Source: Pseudomonas sp. MWU13-2100 (GTDB lineage: Bacteria; Pseudomonadota; Gammaproteobacteria; Pseudomonadales; Pseudomonadaceae). Taken from it: DNA of 64,000 nt. This document shows positions 50,345 through 58,527 of this stretch, one piece after another; within the stretch, counting starts at the first letter, position 1; every line of letters begins with the position of its first letter. The DNA lies in contig NZ_JALLIX010000035.1 of assembly GCF_023242365.1 (NCBI RefSeq), positions 1 to 64,000 of the forward strand, read 5' to 3'. The notes under the pieces were generated by a model. It was not told the DNA's origin and searched no databases. It was given only the letters and a program-made list of their open reading frames with translations. Both the position numbers and the translations under genes were made by a program.

Positions 50345-50923
50345 ATGAAAATTACTGCACTCTCCACCGTCGCTGCTTCTCTGGCCCTGGCCGCAGCGGT
50401 ATCGCTGCCGGTGTCCGCCAACGACGGCGTGATCAATTTCAGCGGTCTGGTGACCGATGTGACCTGCACTGTCGAAGGCTCGGCACCGGGTACCGGGGCC
50501 GTGGTCAAGGACGTGAACCTGGGCGGTGTCTCCGCTTCGCGGCTGTCGAATGCGGGGGATCGTGCCAACCTGACCGGCTTCACCATTCGCATTGGCGCGC
50601 CGGGCGAGGGTGCCTGCACCAACGGTCGCACCGCCATGGTCGCGTTCGATCCGACCAGTCCGGCGATCGATGTCGCCACCGGTCGCTTGAACGTCGATGG
50701 CCACGATGATCCGAGCGATACCGCCACCGCCAAGAATGTCCAGGTCGAAGTGACCAACCGTGATGGCACGCCGCTCAACGTCTACACCGAGAAATCGGAA
50801 GGCGTGGTGATCGCCGACAACCAGGCACTGATCCCGCTGGCCGCGCAGATGTACGCCAGTGGCCTGGCCACCGAGGGTACGGTCAATACCCGTGTCGGTT
50901 TCATGGTCGAGTACACCGACTAA
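50345..50923 (+). CDS. Fimbrial subunit (probable major pilin)
   Basis: 192 aa from the ATG at 50345 (MKITALSTVAASLALA). Signal peptide ends at about residue 25 (PVSA-NDG). The mature protein has type-1-pilin features: GVINFSGLVTDVTCTV with a conserved cysteine at the start, a second cysteine in GEGACTNG, and the penultimate aromatic beta-strand VGFMVEYTD at the end, used for donor-strand exchange. First gene of the chaperone-usher operon. Two hairpins directly downstream may raise its mRNA level over the following genes. Confidence 0.88.
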   Translation: MKITALSTVAASLALAAAVSLPVSANDGVINFSGLVTDVTCTVEGSAPGTGAVVKDVNLGGVSASRLSNAGDRANLTGFTIRIGAPGEGACTNGRTAMVAFDPTSPAIDVATGRLNVDGHDDPSDTATAKNVQVEVTNRDGTPLNVYTEKSEGVVIADNQALIPLAAQMYASGLATEGTVNTRVGFMVEYTD

Positions 50924-50977
50924 GGTCTGTCCGTGTAGACCTTGCCCGCCTCGGACCTGCGATAGCAGCGCAGGTCC
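50922..50977 (+). terminator. Two hairpins after the major pilin gene
   Basis: AAGGTCT/AGACCTT (50922-50943) and GGACCTGCG/CGCAGGTCC (50953-50977, loop ATAGCAG), in the 83-base gap before the first chaperone gene. Without T runs; more likely an mRNA processing or stabilising element or a partial terminator. Confidence 0.45.
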
Positions 50978-51006
50978 TTCCCTCGGACCCGAAGAGAACT
51001 CAGCCG

Positions 51007-51771
51007 ATGAAACGCATGGCCCGCTTCGCTTTTGTCTCCTGTGCGTTTGCCCTGTCAGCGCTGCAGGGGCTGTCTGCCCATGCCGGGGTGATCATTCATG
51101 GCACCCGCGTGATCTATCCCGCTGAACAGCAGGAAGTCATTGTCCGCCTGGAGAACAAGGGTAGCCGTCCGGCACTGGTGCAGACCTGGCTGGACGCTGG
51201 CGACCGGCACTCGACGCCAGCGACCGCGCAAGCACCGTTTACCCTGACCCCGCCGATCTTCCGAATCGAGCCGAACCAGCAGCAGGCCGTGCGCCTGCGC
51301 TATTCCGGTGAACCGCTGCCGAGCGACCGCGAAAGTCTGTTCTGGCTGAACGTGCTGGAAGTGCCGCCGACCGCCGCCGATGCCGCGCAAAAGAACCAGA
51401 TCGAATTGTCTTTCCGTACGCGTTTGCGGGTGTTCCTGCGCCCGCAGGCGTTGCCTTACCCGGTCAACAGCGCCGCGTCGAAACTGCAATGGAAACTGGT
51501 GCCCCATGACCAGGGTTATGCCCTGCAAGCCACCAACCCCACGCCGTACCACGTATCGCTCGCCTCGGTCGATTTACTCGGTAACGGCCAGCGTTACAGC
51601 AAGGCGGCGAACAAGGCGGCCAACGACAGCCTGTTGCTGCCCTCCGGTGACGTCAAAGTCTTTGCGCTGCCCGGGCTGACGAGCCGACCCAATGGCGCGG
51701 CGAAGGTCGAATACACCGCCGTCAGCGACTTCGGTGCCCGCGTGCGCCACTCGGCCGGCCTGGTTTTTTAA
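51007..51771 (+). CDS. Periplasmic fimbrial chaperone 1 (PapD-like)
   Basis: 254 aa. Signal peptide to about residue 26 (LSAHA). Two immunoglobulin-like domains. The G1 strand and subunit-binding residues appear as GTRVIYPAEQQEVIVRLEN (basic residue near the N-terminus) and SFRTRLRVFLRP (conserved lysine position replaced by the R-rich strand). RIEPNQQQAVRLRY is the F1/G1 signature. It protects pilin subunits by donor-strand complementation and hands them to the usher. The next gene begins at the base after its stop. Confidence 0.92.
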   Translation: MKRMARFAFVSCAFALSALQGLSAHAGVIIHGTRVIYPAEQQEVIVRLENKGSRPALVQTWLDAGDRHSTPATAQAPFTLTPPIFRIEPNQQQAVRLRYSGEPLPSDRESLFWLNVLEVPPTAADAAQKNQIELSFRTRLRVFLRPQALPYPVNSAASKLQWKLVPHDQGYALQATNPTPYHVSLASVDLLGNGQRYSKAANKAANDSLLLPSGDVKVFALPGLTSRPNGAAKVEYTAVSDFGARVRHSAGLVF

Positions 51772-52560
51772 ATGCAGCGGACACCTCATGGCATGAATGC
51801 GACTCTGATTTCCCGCGCCCTGGCGCCGGCCATGGCCCTGCTGATGGCGCTGCTGGCCGCCGTTCCGGTGCAGGCGAGTGTGGTCCTCAGCGGCACTCGC
51901 GTGATCTACCCGCAGCACGAAAAGGAAGTGAGCCTCAAGCTCGAAAGCAAGAACCAGAGGCCGGTGCTGCTCCAGGTCTGGCTGGATAACGGCGACGAGC
52001 AATCCACGCCGGACCTGGCCGGGATCCCCTTTCTGGTCACGCCGCCGATCTTCCGCATGGAGCCGGAGCAGCATCAGGTCCTGCGTCTGTCCTATACCGG
52101 CGAGCCGCTGCCGCAAGACCGCGAGAGCCTGTTCTGGTTCAACATGCTGGAAGTGCCATCCCAGACGCTGGACGCCGAACAGAGCAACCAGTTGCAGCTG
52201 GCCTTCCGCACCCGGGTCAAGTTGTTCTTCCGCCCGACGAAGCTGCCCTATGAGGTGGAGGCCGCCGCGGCGAAACTGCAATGGCGACAGGTCTCCAGCG
52301 AGCAGGGCCAGATGCTGGAAGTCTACAACCCGACGCCTTATCACCTGAGCTTCGATCAGATCGACCTCGTCGCGGCGGAGCAGCGGCATGCCCGTGAGCA
52401 CGGTGCGTCGGGAGCCGGGAATATGGTGGCGCCCAATGGCCGCAACCGGTTTTTGTTGCCAAGCCTGAAGTCGCGGCCGAGTACCGCGATGACCGCCGAG
52501 TTCGAGACGATCGATGACTTCGGCGTCAGGGTCTCGCACAAGACCAGGATCGCACCATGA
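51772..52560 (+). CDS. Periplasmic fimbrial chaperone 2 (PapD-like)
   Basis: 262 aa from the ATG abutting the previous stop; an in-frame ATG at 51793 would give a tidier signal peptide (MNATLISRALAPAMALLMAL) and may be the true start. The mature part begins SVVLSGTRVIYPQHEKEV and shows RMEPEQHQVLRLSYTGEPLP and AFRTRVKLFFRP, closely similar to chaperone 1, so the pair arose by duplication. Two chaperones are known in P. aeruginosa CupB, where they serve different subunits. Confidence 0.9.
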   Translation: MQRTPHGMNATLISRALAPAMALLMALLAAVPVQASVVLSGTRVIYPQHEKEVSLKLESKNQRPVLLQVWLDNGDEQSTPDLAGIPFLVTPPIFRMEPEQHQVLRLSYTGEPLPQDRESLFWFNMLEVPSQTLDAEQSNQLQLAFRTRVKLFFRPTKLPYEVEAAAAKLQWRQVSSEQGQMLEVYNPTPYHLSFDQIDLVAAEQRHAREHGASGAGNMVAPNGRNRFLLPSLKSRPSTAMTAEFETIDDFGVRVSHKTRIAP

Positions 52561-52625
52561 CTGTCCGAGCGCCTTGTCTTCCGCCGTAGCTGCCCGCCAA
52601 TGGGTATTGAAAACGCCACGTAATT

Positions 52626-52710
52626 GCAGGAGCAGAGCTTGCTCGCGAAGAGGTCCGTGAGTACGCCAAGAGCTTCGCGGGCAATCGAGCGTCTACCGGT
52701 CGCGCCTACA
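52626..52710. repeat. Degenerate REP-type pair inside the fimbrial operon
   Basis: Direct copy at 52626-52650 (core GGAGCAGAGCTTGCTCGCG). Reverse copy at 52673-52710 with an altered middle. They fill most of the 269-base gap between chaperone 2 and the usher, where no gene is seen. Confidence 0.6.
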
Positions 52711-52829
52711 GGGACCGTGTTCGTTCTTAACCGCCCCGTCTTACCTCCAGCCCGGTTTTTGCCCCTCCATCAGGGCAGGGGCTCGCTTTGCCGAAACTCG
52801 GCCAGAACCTACTTTTTGGAACGGTACAC

Positions 52830-55463
52830 ATGAGTTCGAACACGCCAGCCAGAGCAGGGAATTGGCCCCTGTCACGCCATCGATTGACGCTTATTGCCCG
52901 CAGCCTGTTAATGCTCGGCGGTGCCCAGGCCATGGTGAGCCATGGGGTCGAGCATGTGGCGTTCAATCCGGCTTTCTTTCCGGGTGGAGCGGCCGGGTTG
53001 CAGGTCGATATTTCCAGGTTCAACCAGGGTAATGTCGTGCTGCCCGGGACCTACCGTTCCGATGTCTACCTCAACGACCAGTGGATTGGCCGTGAAACCT
53101 TGACCTTCGCCGCGGTCGAGGGCCAGGACGCCGCGCAACTGTGCCTGGAGCGTGAGGCGCTGCTGACGTTCGGCATCGACCTCGACGGTATCGCCGAGCA
53201 GGCCGCCAAGGCTGGCGAAATGGTGCCGCCAGCGTTTCCCGACAAGTCGGTCTGCGGCGATATCGCCACCTACATACCGGGCGCCACTGCGCGTTTCGAC
53301 TCGGGTGAAAACCGCCTGAACCTGCAGGTCCCGCAGCTTTACCTGGCGCGCAAGGCACGCGGTTATGTCAGCCCGCAGCAGTGGGACAGCGGGGTCGATG
53401 CGGCCTTTGTGCGCTATAACGCCAGCACCTATACCACCGAGGCCAATGGCCGCTCGCTCGCCTCGAGCTACCTGGGCCTGAACACCGGGCTCAACCTCGG
53501 CGACTGGCACTTTCGCCATAACGGTAGCTACAGCCGCTCCAATGGTGGCGGTTCCGGCTACCAGAGCAGCGCCAGCTATGTGCAGCGCGAATTGTCCCCT
53601 CTGCAATCGCAACTGATGGCAGGCGAGATCTATACCTCCGGCGAGCTGTTCGACAGTGTCCGCCTGCGGGGCGCCAGCCTGTTTACCGATGACCGCATGC
53701 TACCGGACTCCGTGACCGGTTTTGCCCCGGTGGTGCGTGGGACCGCCGAGACCAACGCGCGGGTCAGTGTGCGTCAGCGCGGCATCCTGTTGGACGAGGT
53801 CAGCGTGGCGCCGGGGCCGTTCGTCCTCGACGACCTGTTCCCCACCGGCTATGGCGGTGACCTGGAAGTCACGGTCACCGAGGCTGACGGTCGCCAGCGC
53901 CAGTTCATCGTGCCGTTCGCCACCAACGCCAACCTGTTGCGTCCCGGCTACAACCGCTACGCGTTGAGTGTCGGGCAACTCGATGAAGTGGGCCTGCGGC
54001 GTCCGCCCACACTGATGCAGGCGACCTATCAGCACGGCCTCAGCAACCTGCTGACCGGCTACACCGGGGCGGTGCTGGGCGAGGACTATCACTCACAGTT
54101 GTTCGGGGCGGCGTTCAACACACCACTCGGTGCGCTGTCGTTCGACCTGACGAACTCGAACGCACGGATCCCGGGGCACGGTTCGCGCCAGGGGCAAAGT
54201 GTGCAGTTGCGCTATAGCAAGAATTTCGCCGACACCGGCACCCACTTCGCCCTTGGCGCGTACCGTTATTCCACCGAGGATTTCCTGAGCGTGCGCGATG
54301 CGGCGCGGGTCCGCGACCTCGCGCTCGATGGGCTCGACCTGGACAGGGTTTCGCGCCTGCGTGATCGCATGGATATCAGCCTCAACCAGAGCCTGGGCAA
54401 TGGCTCGGTCTATCTCACCGGCTCGTCGCAAAACTACTGGAACCGCAAGAGCGGCAACCTGACCTTCACCACCGGCTACACCGCCAACTGGAAGGGTGTG
54501 CACTACACCGTCAGCGCCCAGCGCAGCCGCGACCTGCTGAGCGACCGGGTCGACAAGCAGATCGATTTGACCCTGAGCATGCCCCTGGGCAGCGGCGGCC
54601 GCGCGCCGACCCTGACGACCGCCGCGTACCACGGCGACCAGAACAGCGGCGAGCGGGTCAGCCTGGGCGGCAGCTTCGGCGAGCGCAGCGAATTCGTCTA
54701 CGGTGCCAGCGCCAACCACAACCAGGGCGGTAGTAATGCCGCCAGCGCCGACCTGCAGTACCTGGGACGACACGGCGTGGTTTCCGGCAGCTATGGCCAG
54801 GGCAATGCCTACCGTACGGCGTCACTCGGCATGACCGGCGGCATCGTCGTCCACCCGGGCGGCGTGACCCTGGCCCCGGAACTGGGCGACACCCTGGGCG
54901 TCGTCGAGGTACCCGATGCGGTAGGGGCGCGGGTCAATGGCAATCATGGTGGGCAAGTAGGGGAGAGCGGTTTTGCCGTGGTCCCCCATCTCACCCCGTA
55001 TCGCAAGAACGTCGTCGAACTGGACCCCAAGGACTTGTCCGTCGACGTGGAACTCAAGGCTGCCGCGCAAAACGTCGCGCCACGGGCCGGCTCGGTGGTG
55101 ATGCTCAAGTACGAGACCGTCAGCGGCCAGGCCATGTTGATCACGGCGCTCCGCGAGGATGGCAGCCCGCTGCCGTTCGGGGCCGATGTGTTCGATGAAA
55201 ATGGTGCCAGCGTCGGCATGGTCGGGCAGGGCGGCAAGGCGTTTGTAAGGGTGCCCCGGGAACAGGGGCGGTTGACGGTCAGATGGGGTTCGCTCGCCAC
55301 GGCCGCGTGCCGCTTTGACTACGACCTGAGCCCGGGGGCGTCCGCCGCCGGCACCGAACGCTTGCGTCTGCTGGACGGGGGCGATTGCCAGGGTGATGTC
55401 GCCATTGCCTCGGAGGAAGTGCCTGGGGTGGACGACCGCGATACGACCGATGAAACCAGTTGA
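52830..55463 (+). CDS. Fimbrial outer-membrane usher (FimD-like)
   Basis: 877 aa from the ATG at 52830 (MSSNTPARAGNWPLSRHRL), preceded by GGAACGG; a TTG at 52788 is the only alternative. Layout: signal sequence to about 36, then an N-terminal chaperone-binding domain beginning VAFNPAFF and VDISRFNQGNVVLPGTYRSD. A 24-strand barrel follows, with the plug near VVRGTAETNARVSVRQRG, and then C-terminal domains with a late cysteine (TAACRFDYDL). It secretes and assembles pilins across the outer membrane. Length fits the family (about 830-880). Confidence 0.95.
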   Translation: MSSNTPARAGNWPLSRHRLTLIARSLLMLGGAQAMVSHGVEHVAFNPAFFPGGAAGLQVDISRFNQGNVVLPGTYRSDVYLNDQWIGRETLTFAAVEGQDAAQLCLEREALLTFGIDLDGIAEQAAKAGEMVPPAFPDKSVCGDIATYIPGATARFDSGENRLNLQVPQLYLARKARGYVSPQQWDSGVDAAFVRYNASTYTTEANGRSLASSYLGLNTGLNLGDWHFRHNGSYSRSNGGGSGYQSSASYVQRELSPLQSQLMAGEIYTSGELFDSVRLRGASLFTDDRMLPDSVTGFAPVVRGTAETNARVSVRQRGILLDEVSVAPGPFVLDDLFPTGYGGDLEVTVTEADGRQRQFIVPFATNANLLRPGYNRYALSVGQLDEVGLRRPPTLMQATYQHGLSNLLTGYTGAVLGEDYHSQLFGAAFNTPLGALSFDLTNSNARIPGHGSRQGQSVQLRYSKNFADTGTHFALGAYRYSTEDFLSVRDAARVRDLALDGLDLDRVSRLRDRMDISLNQSLGNGSVYLTGSSQNYWNRKSGNLTFTTGYTANWKGVHYTVSAQRSRDLLSDRVDKQIDLTLSMPLGSGGRAPTLTTAAYHGDQNSGERVSLGGSFGERSEFVYGASANHNQGGSNAASADLQYLGRHGVVSGSYGQGNAYRTASLGMTGGIVVHPGGVTLAPELGDTLGVVEVPDAVGARVNGNHGGQVGESGFAVVPHLTPYRKNVVELDPKDLSVDVELKAAAQNVAPRAGSVVMLKYETVSGQAMLITALREDGSPLPFGADVFDENGASVGMVGQGGKAFVRVPREQGRLTVRWGSLATAACRFDYDLSPGASAAGTERLRLLDGGDCQGDVAIASEEVPGVDDRDTTDETS

Positions 55464-55526
55464 TCGTGGCGTGAACAGCCACGCCGATGCCAACCAACGC
55501 CTTATTTCATTCTTGCGGGACTGAAC

Positions 55527-56486
55527 ATGAAACCTTCCACCTCATTCATTCCGACACTGCTGGTCTTTTGCCTGCCGCTCGCCGCTCACGCGTGCGATTA
55601 CTACCCGAACGGCCGAACCAGCGTGTCCTTCCCTGCCACCATCACCGTGCCGTCCACTTTGCCGGTGGGCGGGTTGATCGCCAGCCAGGTATTTACCGGC
55701 ACTTATCCGAGTGGTGTCAGTACTTGCAATGCCGCGGTCTCACAGGTGGAAACCGGGCGTTATACCGATGCGGATGTGGTGACGGTGCCGGGGGTGAGTG
55801 GTCGCGTTCATCGCACGAATGTTCCTGGCGTGGGCATCCAGATTGTGGCGACGCTTCTCTCCGGGGCCACCTATCACCTCAATATGAGAAGCCAGGCGGC
55901 AACGCTTCCCGCGGCACAATACCGGCATGACATCCGAACGATGCAGGCGCGTTTTTACAAAATCGGGCCAGTTGCCAGCGGCACCTACGCTAGCGGAAAT
56001 CTCCATGAAAACAGATGGTATGGAAACAATATCCACACGGCGGTTCTGAACACGGCCGTACGCTTTGTCGCCCCCAGCGCCACCTGCGATCTCGCCGCCG
56101 GCGATGTCAACCGCGCCATTACGTTGAATAACGTGCGCGTCAGTGATTTCACCAACGCCAACTCGGCGGGCGCCCGCGACTTTGAGTTGACGGCCAATTG
56201 CAGCGATGCCTCCAGCGTCACCTTCGCCTTTTCCGGCACGCCCGCTCCTGGGAGCAGCTATCGCTTCGCCAACACCGGCACGGCCAGCGGTATCGGCCTG
56301 CAGCTCTATTCGCGCATCGGCGGGGTTGCCCAGACCATCCGTGCCGACGGTACCGACAGCCGACGTACCGTGGCGGTGTCCGGCAATCGCGCGGTGCTGC
56401 CGCTGGGGGCCTCGTACTGGAAGATCGGCACGGTCAGCAAGGGCACGCTCGCCAGTACCGCCACTGTCTCTATTACCTATAACTGA
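55527..56486 (+). CDS. Two-domain fimbrial adhesin (tip protein)
   Basis: 319 aa. Signal peptide to about residue 22 (LAAHA-CDYY). The first half (about 23-180) is a distinct domain with paired cysteines, in the place of a receptor-binding domain. The second half (about 185-319) is a pilin domain: CDLAAGDVNRAITLNNVRVSDF, then FANTGTASGIGLQL and the C-terminal strand STATVSITYN. The pilin domain is clearly paralogous to the next gene. This is the expected order for a tip adhesin that follows the usher. Confidence 0.82.
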   Translation: MKPSTSFIPTLLVFCLPLAAHACDYYPNGRTSVSFPATITVPSTLPVGGLIASQVFTGTYPSGVSTCNAAVSQVETGRYTDADVVTVPGVSGRVHRTNVPGVGIQIVATLLSGATYHLNMRSQAATLPAAQYRHDIRTMQARFYKIGPVASGTYASGNLHENRWYGNNIHTAVLNTAVRFVAPSATCDLAAGDVNRAITLNNVRVSDFTNANSAGARDFELTANCSDASSVTFAFSGTPAPGSSYRFANTGTASGIGLQLYSRIGGVAQTIRADGTDSRRTVAVSGNRAVLPLGASYWKIGTVSKGTLASTATVSITYN

Positions 56487-56506
56487 AACTGCATGAGGAC
56501 TACCCG

Positions 56507-57040
56507 ATGAATCTTCGAGCCTTGCCTTTGCTGTTGGCGATCAGCGCCAGCATTGCCGCCAGCGCGGCCCATGCCGCGACTACCGGCATCCTGCGTTTCA
56601 GCGGTCGGATCGATGGTGGCACCTGTAATCTGGCGCTCAGTGATGTGAACCGCCCGATCACGCTACCCACCGTCAAGGTTCCGGATTTTGAGGGGGTCGC
56701 GCATGCGGGACGCTACGACTTCCAGATCAGCGCCAACTGCGATACGGACATCCGCAATGTGACCTTCCTGTTTGCTGGCACGCCTGCCGCCGGGGATGGC
56801 GCGCGCTTTGCCAATACCGGGACCGCGAGCGGTATCGGCCTGTGGTTGGCGCAGCGGCCGGCAGGTGGCGGTACCTCGACCATTCCCGCCAATGGCACGG
56901 TTGCCCAGCGCAGCCGCACGGTGGCAACGGCCGGCAGTCTGGCGGTCCTGCCATTGCTGGGGGCGTACCACAAGACCACTGGCGCGCTCGGCCAGGGTAC
57001 CCTGGCCACTAACGTGACCATCTCGATCACTTACGATTGA
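56507..57040 (+). CDS. Minor fimbrial subunit
   Basis: 177 aa. Signal peptide ends at about residue 23 (AAHA-ATTG). Pilin domain with CNLALSDVNRPITLPTVKVPDF, SANCDTD and FANTGTASGIGLWL, and terminal strand NVTISITYD. It closely matches the C-terminal domain of the preceding adhesin, so the two derive from a common pilin. Last gene of the operon, 20 bases after the adhesin gene; no clear terminator follows. Confidence 0.88.
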   Translation: MNLRALPLLLAISASIAASAAHAATTGILRFSGRIDGGTCNLALSDVNRPITLPTVKVPDFEGVAHAGRYDFQISANCDTDIRNVTFLFAGTPAAGDGARFANTGTASGIGLWLAQRPAGGGTSTIPANGTVAQRSRTVATAGSLAVLPLLGAYHKTTGALGQGTLATNVTISITYD

Positions 57041-57108
57041 GACCCGCGTCGCCGGCTCCTGCAATTGGTCGCGCCGAGTTCAGGGGCCGGACGCGCTATC
57101 TACAGGCT

Positions 57109-58032
57109 TCAGGCGCTCCAGCGCTCCCGATGCTCCAGCAAAAAATCCACAAACGCCTTCAACCGCAACGGCACATGCCGACCGTGCGGATAGAGCAGGG
57201 AGAAGGGCCGCGAACGGCCTGCGAAGGGCTTGAGCACTTCCACCAGGGAGCCCTCGGTCAGCTCTTTCTCGACAATGAAACGATAGGTCTGGAACACCCC
57301 GGCATCGTGCTTCGCCAGGGTCACCCCACCCAGTACATCATCGGAGCAGCAATAGCTGCTCTCGGCCAGCAATTCCCGTTCCTTGCCCTGCGCATCCTTG
57401 AACAACCAGGCAATCCGGCGCCCGCTGCTGGGCAGTTCGAACTGTATGCACTCGTGCTGTTGCAGGTCTTCCAGCGTCTGCGGTGTACCGGCCCGTTGCA
57501 GGTATTGCGGTGTGGCGATCACCACCAGCTCCGCGTCTTCCAGGTGCCGGGCAATCAGCCCCGAGTCGGGCAGCACCCGTACGCGGATCGCCAGGTCGTA
57601 GCCTTCTTCGACGAAGTCGATATTGCGGTTGCTGATATGCACCTCGACCTTAACCGCCGGATAACGTGCGCGAAAGGCCGGCAGCAGCGGCAGGATGCGG
57701 TGGTGGGCGTAGGTGGTCGGGATGCTGATGCGCAAGGTGCCGGCCGGCTCCTGCTGTTTGCCCATGACTTCTCGCTGTGCTTCGGTCAGTTGGGTCAGGG
57801 CCTGGCGGCATTGCTCGAAGTAACTGCGGCCGCCCTCGGTCAGACGCACGCTGCGGGTGGTGCGGGTGAACAGGCGCACGCCGAGGCGCTCTTCCATGCG
57901 CGAGATCGAACGACTCACCGCTGCCGGCGTAACCCCAGCCACCTGCGCTGCGGCGGTGAAGCTGCCGGCCTCGGCCGCCAGGCAAAACAGCTCGATGCTG
58001 CCGAGCATGAGGTCATCGAACTGTCGTCGCAT
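57109..58032 (-). CDS. LysR-family transcriptional regulator
   Basis: 307 aa. N-terminal winged helix (about 10-68, GSFTAAAQVAGVTPAAVSRSISRMEERLG), then the effector-binding domain with TLRISIPTTYAHHRILPLL and the usual VRVLPDSGLIARHLEDAELV. The CrgA/DsdC-like subgroup is common in Pseudomonas. Divergent from the small tautomerase gene with a 122-base spacer, which is the classic LysR target arrangement. Ligand unknown. Confidence 0.92.
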   Translation of the reverse strand: MRRQFDDLMLGSIELFCLAAEAGSFTAAAQVAGVTPAAVSRSISRMEERLGVRLFTRTTRSVRLTEGGRSYFEQCRQALTQLTEAQREVMGKQQEPAGTLRISIPTTYAHHRILPLLPAFRARYPAVKVEVHISNRNIDFVEEGYDLAIRVRVLPDSGLIARHLEDAELVVIATPQYLQRAGTPQTLEDLQQHECIQFELPSSGRRIAWLFKDAQGKERELLAESSYCCSDDVLGGVTLAKHDAGVFQTYRFIVEKELTEGSLVEVLKPFAGRSRPFSLLYPHGRHVPLRLKAFVDFLLEHRERWSA

Positions 58033-58154
58033 GATTGATTACACTGCGGGATCAAATGAAGTACGGGAATCCGTATTTATCAAATGAGTGTGGGGCAATA
58101 GAGTGAGTTCCACCAGATCAGCGGTAAACCTTCTTTCAACCACTGGAGCACAGC

Positions 58155-58358
58155 ATGCCTTTTGTCAGCGTTCGTATTACCCGTGAGGGCGTGACCCGCG
58201 AGCAGAAAGTCCAGGTCATCGCCGAAATCACCGAGACCCTGCAGCGGGTCCTCGGAAAACCGCCGGAGTTGACCCATATCGTGATCGAGGAAGTGGATAC
58301 CGATAACTGGGGACATGCCGGCCTGACCGTCACGGAGCACATCAAGCTCAAAGAGTAG
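58155..58358 (+). CDS. 4-oxalocrotonate tautomerase family protein
   Basis: 67 aa starting Met-Pro (MPFVSVRITREGVTREQK). After Met removal the N-terminal Pro1 is the catalytic base of the family, and the conserved arginine follows near residue 8. It is a small hexameric beta-alpha-beta enzyme. VTREQKVQVIAEITETLQRVLG forms the helix and IVIEEVDTDNWG the second strand. No catechol meta-cleavage genes are nearby, so the substrate is unknown. Probably controlled by the divergent LysR protein. Confidence 0.9.
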   Translation: MPFVSVRITREGVTREQKVQVIAEITETLQRVLGKPPELTHIVIEEVDTDNWGHAGLTVTEHIKLKE

Positions 58359-58412
58359 ACCCGGTCCCGGCGAAATTGGCCTTTCATCGCAACATTTCGC
58401 CGCCCACAAAGC

Positions 58413-58500
58413 TGTAGGAGCCGGTTTGCTGGCGATGCGAGCGCTGCGGTGCTTCAGGCAAACCGCGTTATCGTTCATCGCCAGCAAGCCGGCTTCTACA
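58413..58500. repeat. Inverted pair of REP elements
   Basis: 58413-58437 and 58476-58500 are inverted copies of a 25-base unit (core AGCCGGTTTGCTGGCGATG) with 23 of 25 matching positions, separated by 38 bases. They sit between the tautomerase and the convergent MFS gene, where they may also act as a barrier for transcription. Confidence 0.85.
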
Positions 58501-58527
58501 TGAAACCGTGTGGTGTCAGCGCTGGCC

